Shown here: positions 18,552 through 27,188 of the stretch, piece by piece
How the letters are laid out: every line of letters begins with the position of its first letter
Position numbering within the stretch: the first letter of the stretch is position 1
Source: Bradyrhizobium diazoefficiens
GTDB taxonomy: Bacteria; Pseudomonadota; Alphaproteobacteria; Rhizobiales; Xanthobacteraceae
Assembly: GCF_016616425.1 (NCBI RefSeq)
Contig: NZ_CP067101.1
Span: 6,820,001-6,884,000 of the forward strand
Direction of reading: 5' to 3'
DNA: 64,000 nucleotides
Translations under genes and position numbers: made by a program
The notes under the pieces: generated by a model
Told to the model about the DNA's origin: nothing
The model's input: the letters and a program-made list of their open reading frames with translations, nothing else
The model's database searches: none

Positions 18552-18807
18552 GGGAAAAGGCGGTAGCGAAATCCGCGCCGGAAATCAAATCTTCCGAGCC
18601 GCGGCGACCGTTTGCGACCACGCCAACGGCCTGTCGGGCTCGGCCTTTATTCCCCTTGGAACGGCACTGGGAGAGCCTGAGTGGCTGCGCTTCATCCAAC
18701 GGCCTTACTTCGGCGACGATCGAACCATCGGTTCCTGAGCCAGGCTACCTTTGGCACGCCCGTGCGCTTTGGCGCCGGAACGATGAGCCCCGCAAAGGAA
18801 CCTGACC

Positions 18808-19833
18808 ATGGACCAGCTTCAACGGCATTCAGAAGTCACGATGACGGGTCCTCCCATTGCGGCCAGGCTGGACGCCCGCGAGCAGCATTTCCGCATCCCG
18901 GGTCCACGCGAGAGCATGTCGCTATTCCTGCGCTTGCTATCCGCCGATAGTGCGACAGGAAAGCCCCGTCGCAATGTGCTCTACGTCCACGGTGCGACGT
19001 TTCCCTCCGCGCTTTCGATCGCCCATCGATTTCACGGTGCGTCCTGGCGCGACGCGCTTTGCGGAGCAGGCTTCGATGTCTGGGGCTTGGATTTCTACGG
19101 CTTCGGCCATTCCGATCGCTATCCGGAAATGAACAGACCTCCGTTCGAAAACGCGCCGCTTGGTGTCACGCAGGATGCAGCTGCGCAACTCGGGGCGGCC
19201 GTCCGGTTCATCCTGGACCGCCAAGGCATCGAGAAGCTGTCGCTGATCGCCCACTCCTGGGGCTCGATGCCGGCGAGCCTGTTTGCCGGAATGCATCCCG
19301 CACTGGTCGATCGTCTCGTCCTCTTCGCGCCGATCGGCCGGCGCGAGCCTCAAATTGCCGAAACGACGCCGGACCTGCCCGCCTGGCGGATCGTCACGTC
19401 CGAGGACCAATGGACGCGCTTCGTTGAAGACGTCCCCGCGCACGAGCCGCCGCTGCTATCCCGCGCAGATTTCGTCGAATGGAGCGGGTTCTATCTCGAT
19501 AGCGATCCCGAGAGCCGCTCGCGCCAACCGGCAGGCGTCAGGGTCCCCATGGGTCCGTTCAGCGACATCGTCAAGGCATGGCAGGGCCAGCTCGCCTACG
19601 ACCCGGCCAGCATCCGCTCCCCGGTCGCCATTATCCGTGGCGAATGGGATAGTCTGCTGCCGGACGCCGATGCACAATGGCTGTTTCGCAGCTTCGCGGG
19701 ATCAACCAACAAGCGCGACGTCAAGATCAGCCGGGGCACCCATTTGATGCACCTCGAGATCACGAGACCGGCACTCTGGCGCGAGAGCATCACCTTCCTG
19801 CTCGGCGAGGACGTTGTGCCGAAGCCAGCCTGA
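18808..19833 (+). CDS. Alpha/beta hydrolase
   Basis: 341 residues. An AAGGAACC site precedes the ATG at 18808; a second ATG at 18841 is also possible. It has the oxyanion-hole region YVHGATFP (about 59), nucleophile elbow AHSWGS (about 147-152), acid GEWDSLL (about 271) and a late His in GTHLMHLE (about 309), a complete hydrolase triad. No signal peptide, so cytoplasmic. The substrate is unknown; the sequence resembles generic esterase, lysophospholipase or haloperoxidase-like enzymes. It stops 7 bp before the glcD stop, lying antiparallel inside what is normally a glcDEF operon. Confidence 0.88.
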   Translation: MDQLQRHSEVTMTGPPIAARLDAREQHFRIPGPRESMSLFLRLLSADSATGKPRRNVLYVHGATFPSALSIAHRFHGASWRDALCGAGFDVWGLDFYGFGHSDRYPEMNRPPFENAPLGVTQDAAAQLGAAVRFILDRQGIEKLSLIAHSWGSMPASLFAGMHPALVDRLVLFAPIGRREPQIAETTPDLPAWRIVTSEDQWTRFVEDVPAHEPPLLSRADFVEWSGFYLDSDPESRSRQPAGVRVPMGPFSDIVKAWQGQLAYDPASIRSPVAIIRGEWDSLLPDADAQWLFRSFAGSTNKRDVKISRGTHLMHLEITRPALWRESITFLLGEDVVPKPA

Positions 19834-19840
19834 GAGCGCC

Positions 19841-21334
19841 TCAAAATCGCGGGATGTCCGGGAACGCCAGCTTGCCCGCGTGCACGTGCATGCGGCCGAG
19901 CTCGGCGCAGCGGTGCAGGGTCGGAAACACCTTTCCGGGATTGAGCAGGCCCTGCGAATCGAAGGCGCATTTGAGCCGCTGCTGCTGGTTCAGGTCGATC
20001 TCGCTGAACATGTCGCCCATCAGGTCCCGCTTCTCGATGCCGACGCCGTGCTCGCCGGTGAGCACGCCGCCGAACTCGACGCAGGCGCGCAGGATGTCGG
20101 CCCCGAAGGCTTCGGCGCGCTCGATCTCGCCGGGCTTGTTGGCATCGTAGAGGATCAGGGGATGCAGATTGCCATCGCCGGCATGGAACACGTTGGCGCA
20201 GCCGAGCTGGTACTTCTCGGAAAGCTCGCGGATGCGGGCGAGCGCCTTCGGCAGCGCGCCGCGCGGGATGGTGCCGTCCATGCAGAGATAGTCGGGCGAA
20301 ATGCGGCCGACGGCCGGGAACGCGGCCTTGCGGCCGGCCCAGAACAGATTGCGCTCGGCCTCGGAGGTCGAGATCTGGCAGGTGGTCGAGCCGCAGCCAT
20401 TCGCGATTCCCTCGACGCGCGTGATCAGCTCGTCGACCTCGATCTTGGGACCGTCGAGCTCGATGATGAGCAGTGCTTCCACGTCGAGCGGATAGCCGGC
20501 ATGCACGAACGCCTCCGCGGCGTGGATCGCGGGCTTGTCCATCATCTCCATGCCGCCGGGAATGATGCCGGCGCCGATGATGCGCGCCACACATTCGCCG
20601 GCGGCCTCGACTTGCGCGAAGCCGACCATCAGCGCGCGCGCGGTCTCCGGCTTCTGCAGGATGCGCACCGTGATCTCGGTGATGACGCCGAGCAGGCCTT
20701 CGGAGCCGGTGATGACGCCCATCAGGTCGTAGCCGGGGTTCTCCGCCGCCTTGCCGCCAATGCGCAGGATCTCGCCGCTCATCAGGACAATCTCGCAACC
20801 GAGCACGTTGTTGGTGGTCATGCCGTATTTGAGGCAGTGCACGCCGCCGGAATTTTCCGCGACATTGCCACCGATCGAGCAGGCAATCTGAGAGGACGGA
20901 TCGGGCGCGTAGTAGAAGCCGGCATGGGCGACCGCCTGGCTGATCGCCAGATTGGTGACGCCGGGTTCGGTGACGACGACGCGGTTGTCGAAATCAATCT
21001 CGCGGATGCGCTTGAACTTGCCGAGCCCCAGCAGCACGCCGTCTTCGAGCGGCAGGGCCCCGCCGGACAACGAGGTGCCGGAGCCGCGCGGCACCACCTT
21101 GATGCCTTGCTCTGCACAATATTTCAGGATGAGCGAGACCTGCTCGGTCGTGTCGGGCAGCACCACGACCATCGGCGGCTGCCGATAGGCCGTCAGCCCG
21201 TCGGACTCATAGGCCCGCATCTCCGCAGACGTATCGATCACGCCCTCGCCCGGCACGATCGCACGCAATGCAGCAATGATGTCGGCACGTCGCGCGAGCA
21301 CGGCCTGGTCGCTCGCAGGCATCATGATAGCCAT
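19841..21334 (-). CDS. glcD: Glycolate oxidase subunit GlcD (FAD-linked oxidase)
   Basis: 497 residues, the usual GlcD length. An AAGGA site lies 7 nt before the ATG. FAD-binding elements PRGSGTSLSGGALPL (near 93), PDPSSQIACSIGGNVAENSG (near 155) and the C-terminal GEHGVGIEKRDLM (near 440, catalytic-domain His) are intact. It oxidises glycolate (or D-lactate) to glyoxylate (or pyruvate) with GlcE and GlcF. It keeps the direction of glcE and glcF but lies about 1.3 kb upstream of glcE, beyond the opposed hydrolase gene, so it must have its own transcript. Confidence 0.96.
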   Translation of the reverse strand: MAIMMPASDQAVLARRADIIAALRAIVPGEGVIDTSAEMRAYESDGLTAYRQPPMVVVLPDTTEQVSLILKYCAEQGIKVVPRGSGTSLSGGALPLEDGVLLGLGKFKRIREIDFDNRVVVTEPGVTNLAISQAVAHAGFYYAPDPSSQIACSIGGNVAENSGGVHCLKYGMTTNNVLGCEIVLMSGEILRIGGKAAENPGYDLMGVITGSEGLLGVITEITVRILQKPETARALMVGFAQVEAAGECVARIIGAGIIPGGMEMMDKPAIHAAEAFVHAGYPLDVEALLIIELDGPKIEVDELITRVEGIANGCGSTTCQISTSEAERNLFWAGRKAAFPAVGRISPDYLCMDGTIPRGALPKALARIRELSEKYQLGCANVFHAGDGNLHPLILYDANKPGEIERAEAFGADILRACVEFGGVLTGEHGVGIEKRDLMGDMFSEIDLNQQQRLKCAFDSQGLLNPGKVFPTLHRCAELGRMHVHAGKLAFPDIPRF

Positions 21335-21600
21335 GACTTATCCTTCCGGCTCACGCCGCACGATCAATTTGTCCCGGCAAATCAATCACGTCCTCTGCGG
21401 TTTGGGTAGGCCATCCGAAAGTCGGAGCGACGATCTTCCGCGAGTTCGCTCTGGGACAAGTCGGAAATCGTGAAATCTGTCATGGTTCGGTGGCTTGTCC
21501 AAGCCTAGCAGGCCTGTCAAAACCGGCAGGTCGGGCGATTGCCGATCAGGCAAGAGACTGACCAGGCCAGACCCCCCAGGGAAGAGACGAAGAGCATCCG

Positions 21601-21996
21601 ATGACAAAACTGACTTTTGGCGCACTGACGATCCTCACCGTGATTGCCACCGCATCTGCCGCGATGGCGCAGGATGTCGCGGCCGGCAAGACATCGTTCA
21701 ACAAATGCATGGCCTGCCACGCGATCGGCGAAGGCGCCAAGAACAAGGTCGGCCCCGAGCTCAATGGCCTCGACGGCCGCAAGTCGGGCACCGCTCCCGG
21801 CTACAATTATTCGGAGGCGAACAAGAACTCCGGCATCACCTGGAACGAGGCCAATTTCAAGGAATACATCAAGGACCCCAAGGCCAAGATCCCCGGCACC
21901 AAGATGGCGTTCGCCGGCATCAAGAACCAGACCGAGATCAACAATCTGTGGGCCTATGTGTCGCAGTTCGACAAGGACGGCAAGATCAAGCAATAA
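21601..21996 (+). CDS. Class I cytochrome c (cytochrome c2/c550 type)
   Basis: 131 residues. The signal peptide ends AMAQ. The haem c site is CMACH at 36-40, and Met102 in PGTKMAF is the likely sixth ligand. It resembles mono-haem soluble c2/c550 proteins (CycA type) that shuttle electrons in the periplasm between the bc1 complex and terminal oxidases or reductases. The gene is divergent from glcD and followed by a terminator. Assignment to cycA specifically would need comparison with the reference gene. Confidence 0.92.
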   Translation: MTKLTFGALTILTVIATASAAMAQDVAAGKTSFNKCMACHAIGEGAKNKVGPELNGLDGRKSGTAPGYNYSEANKNSGITWNEANFKEYIKDPKAKIPGTKMAFAGIKNQTEINNLWAYVSQFDKDGKIKQ

Positions 21997-22016
21997 AGGC
22001 GCAAAAGGCGGCCGCT

Positions 22017-22059
22017 ACAGCTTCGGCTCCGATTATCAGAACCGAAGCTGTGGCTTTTT
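22017..22059 (+). terminator. Terminator of the cytochrome c gene
   Basis: 10-bp arms ACAGCTTCGG (22017-22026) and CCGAAGCTGT (22042-22051) surround a 15-nt loop and lead into GGCTTTTTG, 20 bp after the stop codon. Confidence 0.85.
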
Positions 22060-22061
22060 GT

Positions 22062-22107
22062 CTTGACGCGTTTTCTTCACGCGAACCGGCGTCCACTTCG
22101 CGCGAGA
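22062..22107. repeat. Possible short rhizobial intergenic repeat
   Basis: The sequence around 'gacgcgttttcttcacgcgaa' and 'ccacttcgcgcgagaacgc' matches wording I recall from short intergenic repeats in Bradyrhizobium and relatives. There is only one clear copy in this window, so the call rests on memory. Confidence 0.4.
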
Positions 22108-22112
22108 ACGCT

Positions 22113-23096
22113 CTAATCGGCGGCCGCCTGTACCGGGACGATTTTCCCGATCATTGTCTCGATCTCCGCCTTCACGCGGTCTGGCACCGCGTTCTGCACC
22201 ATGTGGCCGAGATCTGGCAGCACGATCAGCTTCGCATTTGGCACCATGGCCGCGAAAGCGCGGGCGTGGATGCTGGTCTTTACCGTCTTGTCGGGCTCGC
22301 CGGCGATGATCGTGACCGGGGCTTTGATCTCGCCATAGCGCGCGACCTGCGCGGCGACTGCTTCCTTCAGCGTCACCAGATCATAGGCATTGGCGATGAA
22401 CTCGCGCGGACGCAGCAGCAGCGGCGTCGCGGAATCCTGCACGAAGCCATCAGGCATCATCTGCGGCAGGAACACGCTGCGCGCACCGGGTTCGGCAAGA
22501 AAGTAACCGAGCGGCAGGGTGATGGTATAGGCGAGCAGCGGGCCGATCACCGGCGTTGCAATGACCTCGTTGTAGCGGCCGACGCCGCCGCGCCAGGGAT
22601 GGGTGACGGGCGCGAGCATGACGAGGCCCGCGACGCGGCCAGGATGATCGAGCGCAAGCCGCGCGCCGAGCGCTCCACTCCAGGAGTGCACGACGAAGAC
22701 CGCACGCTCGATCCCGAGCTTGCCGAGTGCATCATCGATCATCCGCGCCTGGATCTGCGGCGTGGAATCCTGGCGCCGCGCGCGCGTGCTCCAGCCATGG
22801 CCGGGACGGTCGATCAGGATGACGCGATGGTCTTTGGCGAGGAGATTGCCGAGCGGGCGCCGCATCGCTTCGAGATTGGAGCTCGCGCCGTGCAGCATCA
22901 CGATCGGCACCCCCGGATCGCGCGGACCGATATCGAGCACGTGAAGCGTCGCCCCGTCGACTTCGACCATCCCGCCTTGTGGCGGAAAGGCGCGCTGGAC
23001 GGCGACGGTTCCGGCCTGCGTGACCAGCGCCAGCACAACCAGCGCCAACACCACTGACATCGCGATCATGGAGAGAATCCGGGAGATCCAGGGCAC
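22113..23096 (-). CDS. Membrane-anchored alpha/beta hydrolase
   Basis: 327 residues if the GTG at 23096 is used; other in-frame starts are ATG 23069, ATG 23060 and GTG 23153, none with a good ribosome-binding site. The N-terminus is a single membrane anchor or uncleaved signal (SVVLALVVLALVTQAG), so the catalytic part should face the periplasm. The fold shows VMLHGASSN (oxyanion hole), nucleophile VHSWSGA, acid in GEPDKTV and LPDLGHMVQ with the catalytic His. No specific substrate. Convergent with cytochrome c. Confidence 0.85.
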   Translation of the reverse strand: MPWISRILSMIAMSVVLALVVLALVTQAGTVAVQRAFPPQGGMVEVDGATLHVLDIGPRDPGVPIVMLHGASSNLEAMRRPLGNLLAKDHRVILIDRPGHGWSTRARRQDSTPQIQARMIDDALGKLGIERAVFVVHSWSGALGARLALDHPGRVAGLVMLAPVTHPWRGGVGRYNEVIATPVIGPLLAYTITLPLGYFLAEPGARSVFLPQMMPDGFVQDSATPLLLRPREFIANAYDLVTLKEAVAAQVARYGEIKAPVTIIAGEPDKTVKTSIHARAFAAMVPNAKLIVLPDLGHMVQNAVPDRVKAEIETMIGKIVPVQAAAD

Positions 23097-23396
23097 AGGG
23101 CAGGTACGGGTCTTACAGGCAGCAGTTTCGTCACCGGCTTTCCGTGCTTCCACCGAAACGCCGGGGCTGTGGAAATGTGCACAATTGCGGAATGTAAAAA
23201 CCCAACGGAATCAACAATGTTCCAAGAGGACACGCAAGCTCGGAACAGCTTCATGCGGTCGTCATCGCGGCTTCCATATAATCGCCATGGTCGGTTCGGC
23301 CATCTAGGCACGGACGGGCGCCGACCCTCCTCGCAACCTCAGGGGATGTGGGAAAGACCGGCAGCATTTGCCCTGGTTTGAACCGGAGGATTTTCG

Positions 23397-23579
23397 ATGA
23401 ACTTCAGATCGAACGACACTGCGATCGACGAGATCGTCGCAAGCTGCAACGGCGACCTGCGCGGTGCCGTGCGGGCGCTGCTCCTGATCAACGAGCATCT
23501 CGAGACGGAGCTTGCAAAGGCTTACGCCGCAGCCGCCGATCGCAGCCTCGTCGAGCGCGGCGGCAACGTCCTGCATTGA
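23397..23579 (+). CDS. Small conserved cytoplasmic protein
   Basis: 60 residues with a good CGGAGG site about 8 nt before the ATG. Mostly one long amphipathic helix (CNGDLRGAVRALLLINEHLE, then TELAKAYAAAADRSLVERGG). I recall similar 55-65-residue proteins of unknown function in Bradyrhizobium, but cannot name a family. Convergent with the next gene, 7 bp apart. Confidence 0.65.
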   Translation: MNFRSNDTAIDEIVASCNGDLRGAVRALLLINEHLETELAKAYAAAADRSLVERGGNVLH

Positions 23580-23586
23580 ACGCAGG

Positions 23587-23847
23587 CTAGTTCGTACCGT
23601 CCTCGTCTTTTTCCTCGTCCGGTGTGACTGCGGGACAGACGCGGATCGTCGAACGGGCAAGCTTGGCATCGGCCCTGGATTTGTAGGGACCGTCGCCGAA
23701 CCAGACGTCGCCGATGATGACCGGATTGCTGGTCACGATATTGCACTTTCCGGTGGCACGGTTGCCGACCACCCAGAACAGTCCGTCGGCGAAGCTCAAC
23801 GTCCCCGACGCGAGCAGCAATACACCTGCAAAGATCAAACGCTTCAT
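23587..23847 (-). CDS. Small exported protein
   Basis: 86 residues. The signal peptide MKRLIFAGVLLLASGTLSFA is followed by a short mature domain with two Cys (GKCNIVT and RVCPAVT, suited to a disulphide) and the phrase IGDVWFGDGPYKSRADAKLA. The tail is acidic (PDEEKDEDGTN). This looks like a family of short periplasmic proteins common in bradyrhizobia; the role is unknown. Single gene. Confidence 0.72.
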   Translation of the reverse strand: MKRLIFAGVLLLASGTLSFADGLFWVVGNRATGKCNIVTSNPVIIGDVWFGDGPYKSRADAKLARSTIRVCPAVTPDEEKDEDGTN

Positions 23848-23977
23848 GGCTTACGCTCCTGCCATGCAGGTAGGCCTGCGGCAGGCCGGGCAATAGTCCT
23901 CGCGACGCGGTGCTTCCGATCGTGGTTAATCGGCGCAAGCGCTATCGCTCGGAAGAGGATCAACTTATCCATTGTTC

Positions 23978-24026
23978 GAGCACGGTCCTCCCGGAAAACC
24001 GCTTCACACTCTTCCGGATCGTGCTC
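23978..24026. repeat. Rhizobial palindromic repeat acting as terminator of the TPR gene
   Basis: Arms GAGCACG (23978-23984) and CGTGCTC (24020-24026) enclose inner arms CCGGA and TCCGG around AACCGCTTCACAC. The phrase 'ggaaaaccgcttcacac' is typical of an abundant Rhizobiales intergenic repeat. The stem touches the stop codon of the TPR gene and probably caps its 3' end. Confidence 0.7.
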
Positions 24027-24658
24027 TAGATATCGCGGCCTTCGACCTTTTCGGTCAGCGCCTTGACCTGATCGGGAATCTTCTCGAGGTGCGGATTGAC
24101 GGCGAGCGCCTTGCGATAGGCCTCGAGCGCGCGCTTGTCGTCGCCGATCTCCTGCATGATCATGCCGAGGCCCGCGAGCGCGCCGAAATGGCGCGGCTCC
24201 CGAATCAGCACCTGCTGGATATCCGCGAGCGAACGGGCATAGTCGTTCTGCATGTAGTAGAGCGTGGCGCGCCGGTTCCAGGCCTCGATGTAGTCAGGCC
24301 TGAGCTTGATGACCGAATTCAGCAGCTTGATCGCGACCTCGATCTTCTTCGCATCGACCGCGGTCTTGGCGCGCGCCATCAACAGCGCCGCGGTGTCGCT
24401 CGGGGTCTGGAGCCAGATCGCCCAGATGCGGGCCTCGACATGCTTGGCGCTGACCTCGTCAGGCGCCGCCTTCAACGCGCCGAACAGGAAATCCAGATTC
24501 TTGGTGCGATCGACCTTGGGCAGCTTGGCCGGCGCTTCCGGAAGCTTCTTCGGTTTGCCGGGCGGATCAACCTGCTGCGCCCAGGCTGGCGCGAGCCCAG
24601 CGGTTCCCAGCACAACGGCCAGACACAGGATGCGCGCGAAAGAGAATCTCACTGCCAT
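24026..24658 (-). CDS. Exported TPR-repeat protein
   Basis: 210 residues. The signal peptide ends PAWAQ. About residues 50-200 are tetratricopeptide-like helical pairs (AAIKLLNSVIKLRPDYIEAW, ATLYYMQNDYARSLADIQQV, ALAGLGMIMQEIGDDKRALE). TPR domains scaffold protein interactions; this one would act in the periplasm. The partner is unknown. A repeat hairpin lies at its stop. Confidence 0.85.
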   Translation of the reverse strand: MAVRFSFARILCLAVVLGTAGLAPAWAQQVDPPGKPKKLPEAPAKLPKVDRTKNLDFLFGALKAAPDEVSAKHVEARIWAIWLQTPSDTAALLMARAKTAVDAKKIEVAIKLLNSVIKLRPDYIEAWNRRATLYYMQNDYARSLADIQQVLIREPRHFGALAGLGMIMQEIGDDKRALEAYRKALAVNPHLEKIPDQVKALTEKVEGRDI

Positions 24659-24776
24659 CGTGAAAGTCTAAACGCGCAAAGCCGCCCTTGCAAAGCAAAG
24701 GCGGCGTCAAACTCGTGTGAAGCGGTGGTCTTGCGGGGCGCGCGGGCGTCCGGCAGGGCGAGATCAGCCGCCGTGA

Positions 24777-24902
24777 TCAGCCCTGGCGGGCCTTGAAGCG
24801 GCGCTGCACCTTGTTGATCACATAGACCCGGCCCTTGCGGCGGACCAGGCGGTTGGCGCGATGGCGACCGCGCAGCGATTTCAGCGAGTTACGGACCTTC
24901 AT
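24777..24902 (-). CDS. rpmJ: 50S ribosomal protein L36
   Basis: 41 residues, full length: [20 protein letters not shown] and on to a RRFKARQG end. The ATG at 24902 is chosen because all sequence before it is unlike L36. It lacks the Cys-x2-Cys...Cys-x4-His zinc site, so it is the zinc-independent (C-minus, YkgO-like) type. It binds 23S rRNA in the large subunit. Transcribed alone, as usual in Rhizobiales. Confidence 0.97.
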   Translation of the reverse strand: MKVRNSLKSLRGRHRANRLVRRKGRVYVINKVQRRFKARQG

Positions 24903-25212
24903 GGCGGAATCCTGAACGTTCGAAAGGCCGTGTTCGGCACTACCGTTTCGGCACGCGCGAATGTGGCAAAATGAGATTTTTCCCGCTGACGGACCGACCG
25001 CCCGGGACGGGGCGGTTCTTAAGGCATGGGGGGAGGCGATGTCAATGTTAACTGCCCCGTTCCGAACCGGCAAATTCGTCAAAACAACCCCATGCACAGT
25101 AGAAGCGGCCGGATCGGCCCAATTTTTCGCCGGGGACTCAAGGCTTTAGATCGCGCCTTGCCAAATTCGTTATATCATATAATCAATTCGGCAACCCGTC
25201 GGGAGGAAACCC
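24903..25212. other. Divergent intergenic region, rpmJ / amidohydrolase
   Basis: 310 bp holding the promoters of rpmJ (leftward) and the amidohydrolase (rightward). The last 50 bp are unusually AT-rich for this genome and contain a perfect palindrome, listed separately. No RNA gene was seen. Confidence 0.55.
25170..25182 (+). promoter_or_regulatory. Candidate operator TTATATCATATAA
   Basis: A perfect 6-bp palindrome around a central C lies 43 nt before the amidohydrolase ATG, in the position expected for the promoter -10 region, and is followed by a GGGAGGAAA ribosome-binding site. The form suits a dimeric GntR- or MarR-type repressor; no such gene is adjacent. Confidence 0.5.
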
Positions 25213-26097
25213 ATGCCGAAACTGAAGCTGCCCAATATCGAGGATGTCGTCGCCATCGACATCCACACCCATGCTGAGGAGCCCTGCGGCTGTCATCCCG
25301 ACGATGGCTATGACGATTTCCAGGCGCAGATGGCGGAGTATTTCAAGTCGCCGAACAAGCATCCGCCGACGGTGCCGGAGACCGCGGCGTATTACCGCGC
25401 CAAGAACATCGCCGCGGTGATCTTCCCGGTCGACGCAGAGCGCGAGACCGGCTTCCGCCGCTACAACAATTACGAGATGCTGGAGGTCGCCTCCGATCAT
25501 CTCGACGTCCTCATTCCCTTCGTCTCGATCGACCCGCACAAGGGCAAGCTCGGCGTCCGCGAGGCGCGCAAGCTGATCGAGGAATACGGCGTGCGCGGCT
25601 TCAAATTCCACCCGACCATGCAGGGCTTCTACGCCAACGACCGCATGGCCTATCCGCTCTATGAAGAGATCACCAATGGCGGCGCGATCGCGCTATTCCA
25701 CACCGGCCAGACCGGAGTCGGCTCGGGCATGCCCGGCGGCATGGGGATGCGGCTGAAGTACTCCAACCCAATGTACATGGACGACGTCGCGGCCGATTTC
25801 CCCGACCTCAAGATCATCCTCGCCCACCCCTCCTTCCCCTGGCAGGAGGAGGCGCTGTCGGTCGCGACCCACAAGCCGAACGTCTATATCGACCTCTCGG
25901 GCTGGTCGCCAAAGTACTTCCCGCCGATCCTGGTGCGCTACATCAACTCGATCCTTCAGGACAAGATGCTGTTCGGCTCGGACTGGCCGGTGATCACGCC
26001 CGACCGCTGGCTGTCGGATTTTGCCAAGATCGAGATCCGCGACGAGATCCGGCCGAAGGTGCTCAAGGCCAACGCAAGACGGCTGCTGGGAATCTAG
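25213..26097 (+). CDS. Amidohydrolase family protein (amidohydrolase_2, ACMSD-like)
   Basis: 294 residues with a strong GGAGGAAA site. Metal ligands are in place: His18 and His20 (IDIHTHA), His163 (LFHTGQ), His205 (LAHPSFPW) and Asp257 (FGSDWP), the TIM-barrel pattern of decarboxylating or hydrolysing amidohydrolase_2 enzymes. Related rhizobial and Rhodopseudomonas genes are annotated in coumarate-type aromatic degradation as 4-hydroxyphenyl-beta-ketoacyl-CoA hydrolases. That is possible here, but no partner genes are nearby. Single gene behind an AT-rich promoter with a palindrome. Confidence 0.88.
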   Translation: MPKLKLPNIEDVVAIDIHTHAEEPCGCHPDDGYDDFQAQMAEYFKSPNKHPPTVPETAAYYRAKNIAAVIFPVDAERETGFRRYNNYEMLEVASDHLDVLIPFVSIDPHKGKLGVREARKLIEEYGVRGFKFHPTMQGFYANDRMAYPLYEEITNGGAIALFHTGQTGVGSGMPGGMGMRLKYSNPMYMDDVAADFPDLKIILAHPSFPWQEEALSVATHKPNVYIDLSGWSPKYFPPILVRYINSILQDKMLFGSDWPVITPDRWLSDFAKIEIRDEIRPKVLKANARRLLGI

Positions 26098-26429
26098 ACA
26101 GATACGCATAAGCGGAGTCTGCCTGGCTCGCCATGGCAGCTCCGCCGCGGCAGGGGCGCGCATAGGTTCGGCAGCGCTTCCCCATAGAGGGCAATCGCAC
26201 GCGCCAGAGAAGGCGAAGCGTGGCCCTCGACGACTTTTCCGGACAAGAAATTAACGACCATGCAACGGGCGGGACTCCGCCGCGCCTGAGTTCGTCGAAC
26301 TTCGAGGCAAACTTTCGCTATTGCCAATCCTTGCCGGCGAACAGCGCCCCATTTCCGGTTTTCTTCTTGGATCGATACCGCCACGCAGGGTAAAGTTCTT
26401 GCACTCTTGCGATCCCGGAGGACCGATCG
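26098..26429. other. Intergenic region
   Basis: 332 bp between the amidohydrolase and dehalogenase genes, both rightward. It probably contains the dehalogenase promoter near 26330-26400. A leftward frame covers most of it but has no good ribosome-binding site or recognisable domain, and I do not call it. Confidence 0.45.
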
Positions 26430-27161
26430 ATGCCCATCAACGCCGTCGTCTTCGACGCCTACGGAACGCTCTACGACATCCAGTCGGTCGCGGAGATCAC
26501 CGAGGATGCGTTTCCTGGCTATGGCGAGATCATCACGCAGGTCTGGCGCATCAAGCAGCTCGAATACACCTGGCTGCGCTCACTGATGCGGCGCTACCAG
26601 GATTTCGGCGCTGTCACGCGCGACTCGCTCACCTATACGCTGCGCGTGCTCGGGCTGGCCTATGAGAGCCAGGCATTCGAGCGCGTGATCGAGAAATATC
26701 TGCACCTCGATCTCTATCCGGATGCGACGAGCGCGCTCGCGGCGCTCAAACCGCGAAAGCTCGCCATCCTCTCCAACGGCAGCCCGGACATGCTCGATGC
26801 GCTCGTGCGCAATTCCGGCCTCGACCGCCTGCTCGATGCCACCATCAGCGTCGATGCCAGGAAGACCTTCAAGCCCAGCCCGGAGGTCTACGAGCTGATC
26901 GGCAAGGAGCTCGGCACCGCGCCGAACGAGGTGCTGTTCGTCTCGTCCAATCCCTGGGACGTCGCGGGCGCGAAAGCATTCGGGCTGAACGTCGCCTGGA
27001 TCGAGCGGGTGACGCCGGAAGCGATGGCGCTCGCTTGCGTCGAGAACGAGCTCGTGGCACCGCTGACGATGTTCAAGGCGATCCGCACCCAGATGGACGA
27101 GCTTGGCTTTGCGCCGGACCATCGCATCCACGCGCTCTCCGAGCTGCCGAAAATCGCTTAA
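26430..27161 (+). CDS. (S)-2-haloacid dehalogenase, type II
   Basis: 243 residues with GGAGGACC before the ATG. Every catalytic residue known from L-2-haloacid dehalogenases is at the expected place: nucleophile Asp9, Thr13, Arg40, Ser115-Asn116, Lys148, Tyr154, Ser172/Asn174 and Asp177. It hydrolyses L-2-haloalkanoates to D-2-hydroxy acids with inversion, in the cytoplasm. Related HAD enzymes may act on other substrates, but this residue set favours true dehalogenase activity. The next gene (ybaK-like) starts 27 bp later, so co-transcription is likely. Confidence 0.9.
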   Translation: MPINAVVFDAYGTLYDIQSVAEITEDAFPGYGEIITQVWRIKQLEYTWLRSLMRRYQDFGAVTRDSLTYTLRVLGLAYESQAFERVIEKYLHLDLYPDATSALAALKPRKLAILSNGSPDMLDALVRNSGLDRLLDATISVDARKTFKPSPEVYELIGKELGTAPNEVLFVSSNPWDVAGAKAFGLNVAWIERVTPEAMALACVENELVAPLTMFKAIRTQMDELGFAPDHRIHALSELPKIA

Positions 27162-27188
27162 GCATCGCCGCCCGCCCGTGAGAGTGCA

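Noticed and set aside
19814..21409. 531-residue rightward open frame
   Set aside because: Antisense to glcD, with His/Asp/Arg-rich composition typical of a shadow frame; the glcD frame has all family motifs.
26094..26384. 96-residue leftward frame between amidohydrolase and dehalogenase genes
   Set aside because: No good ribosome-binding site and no family similarity. Not impossible, but not supported.
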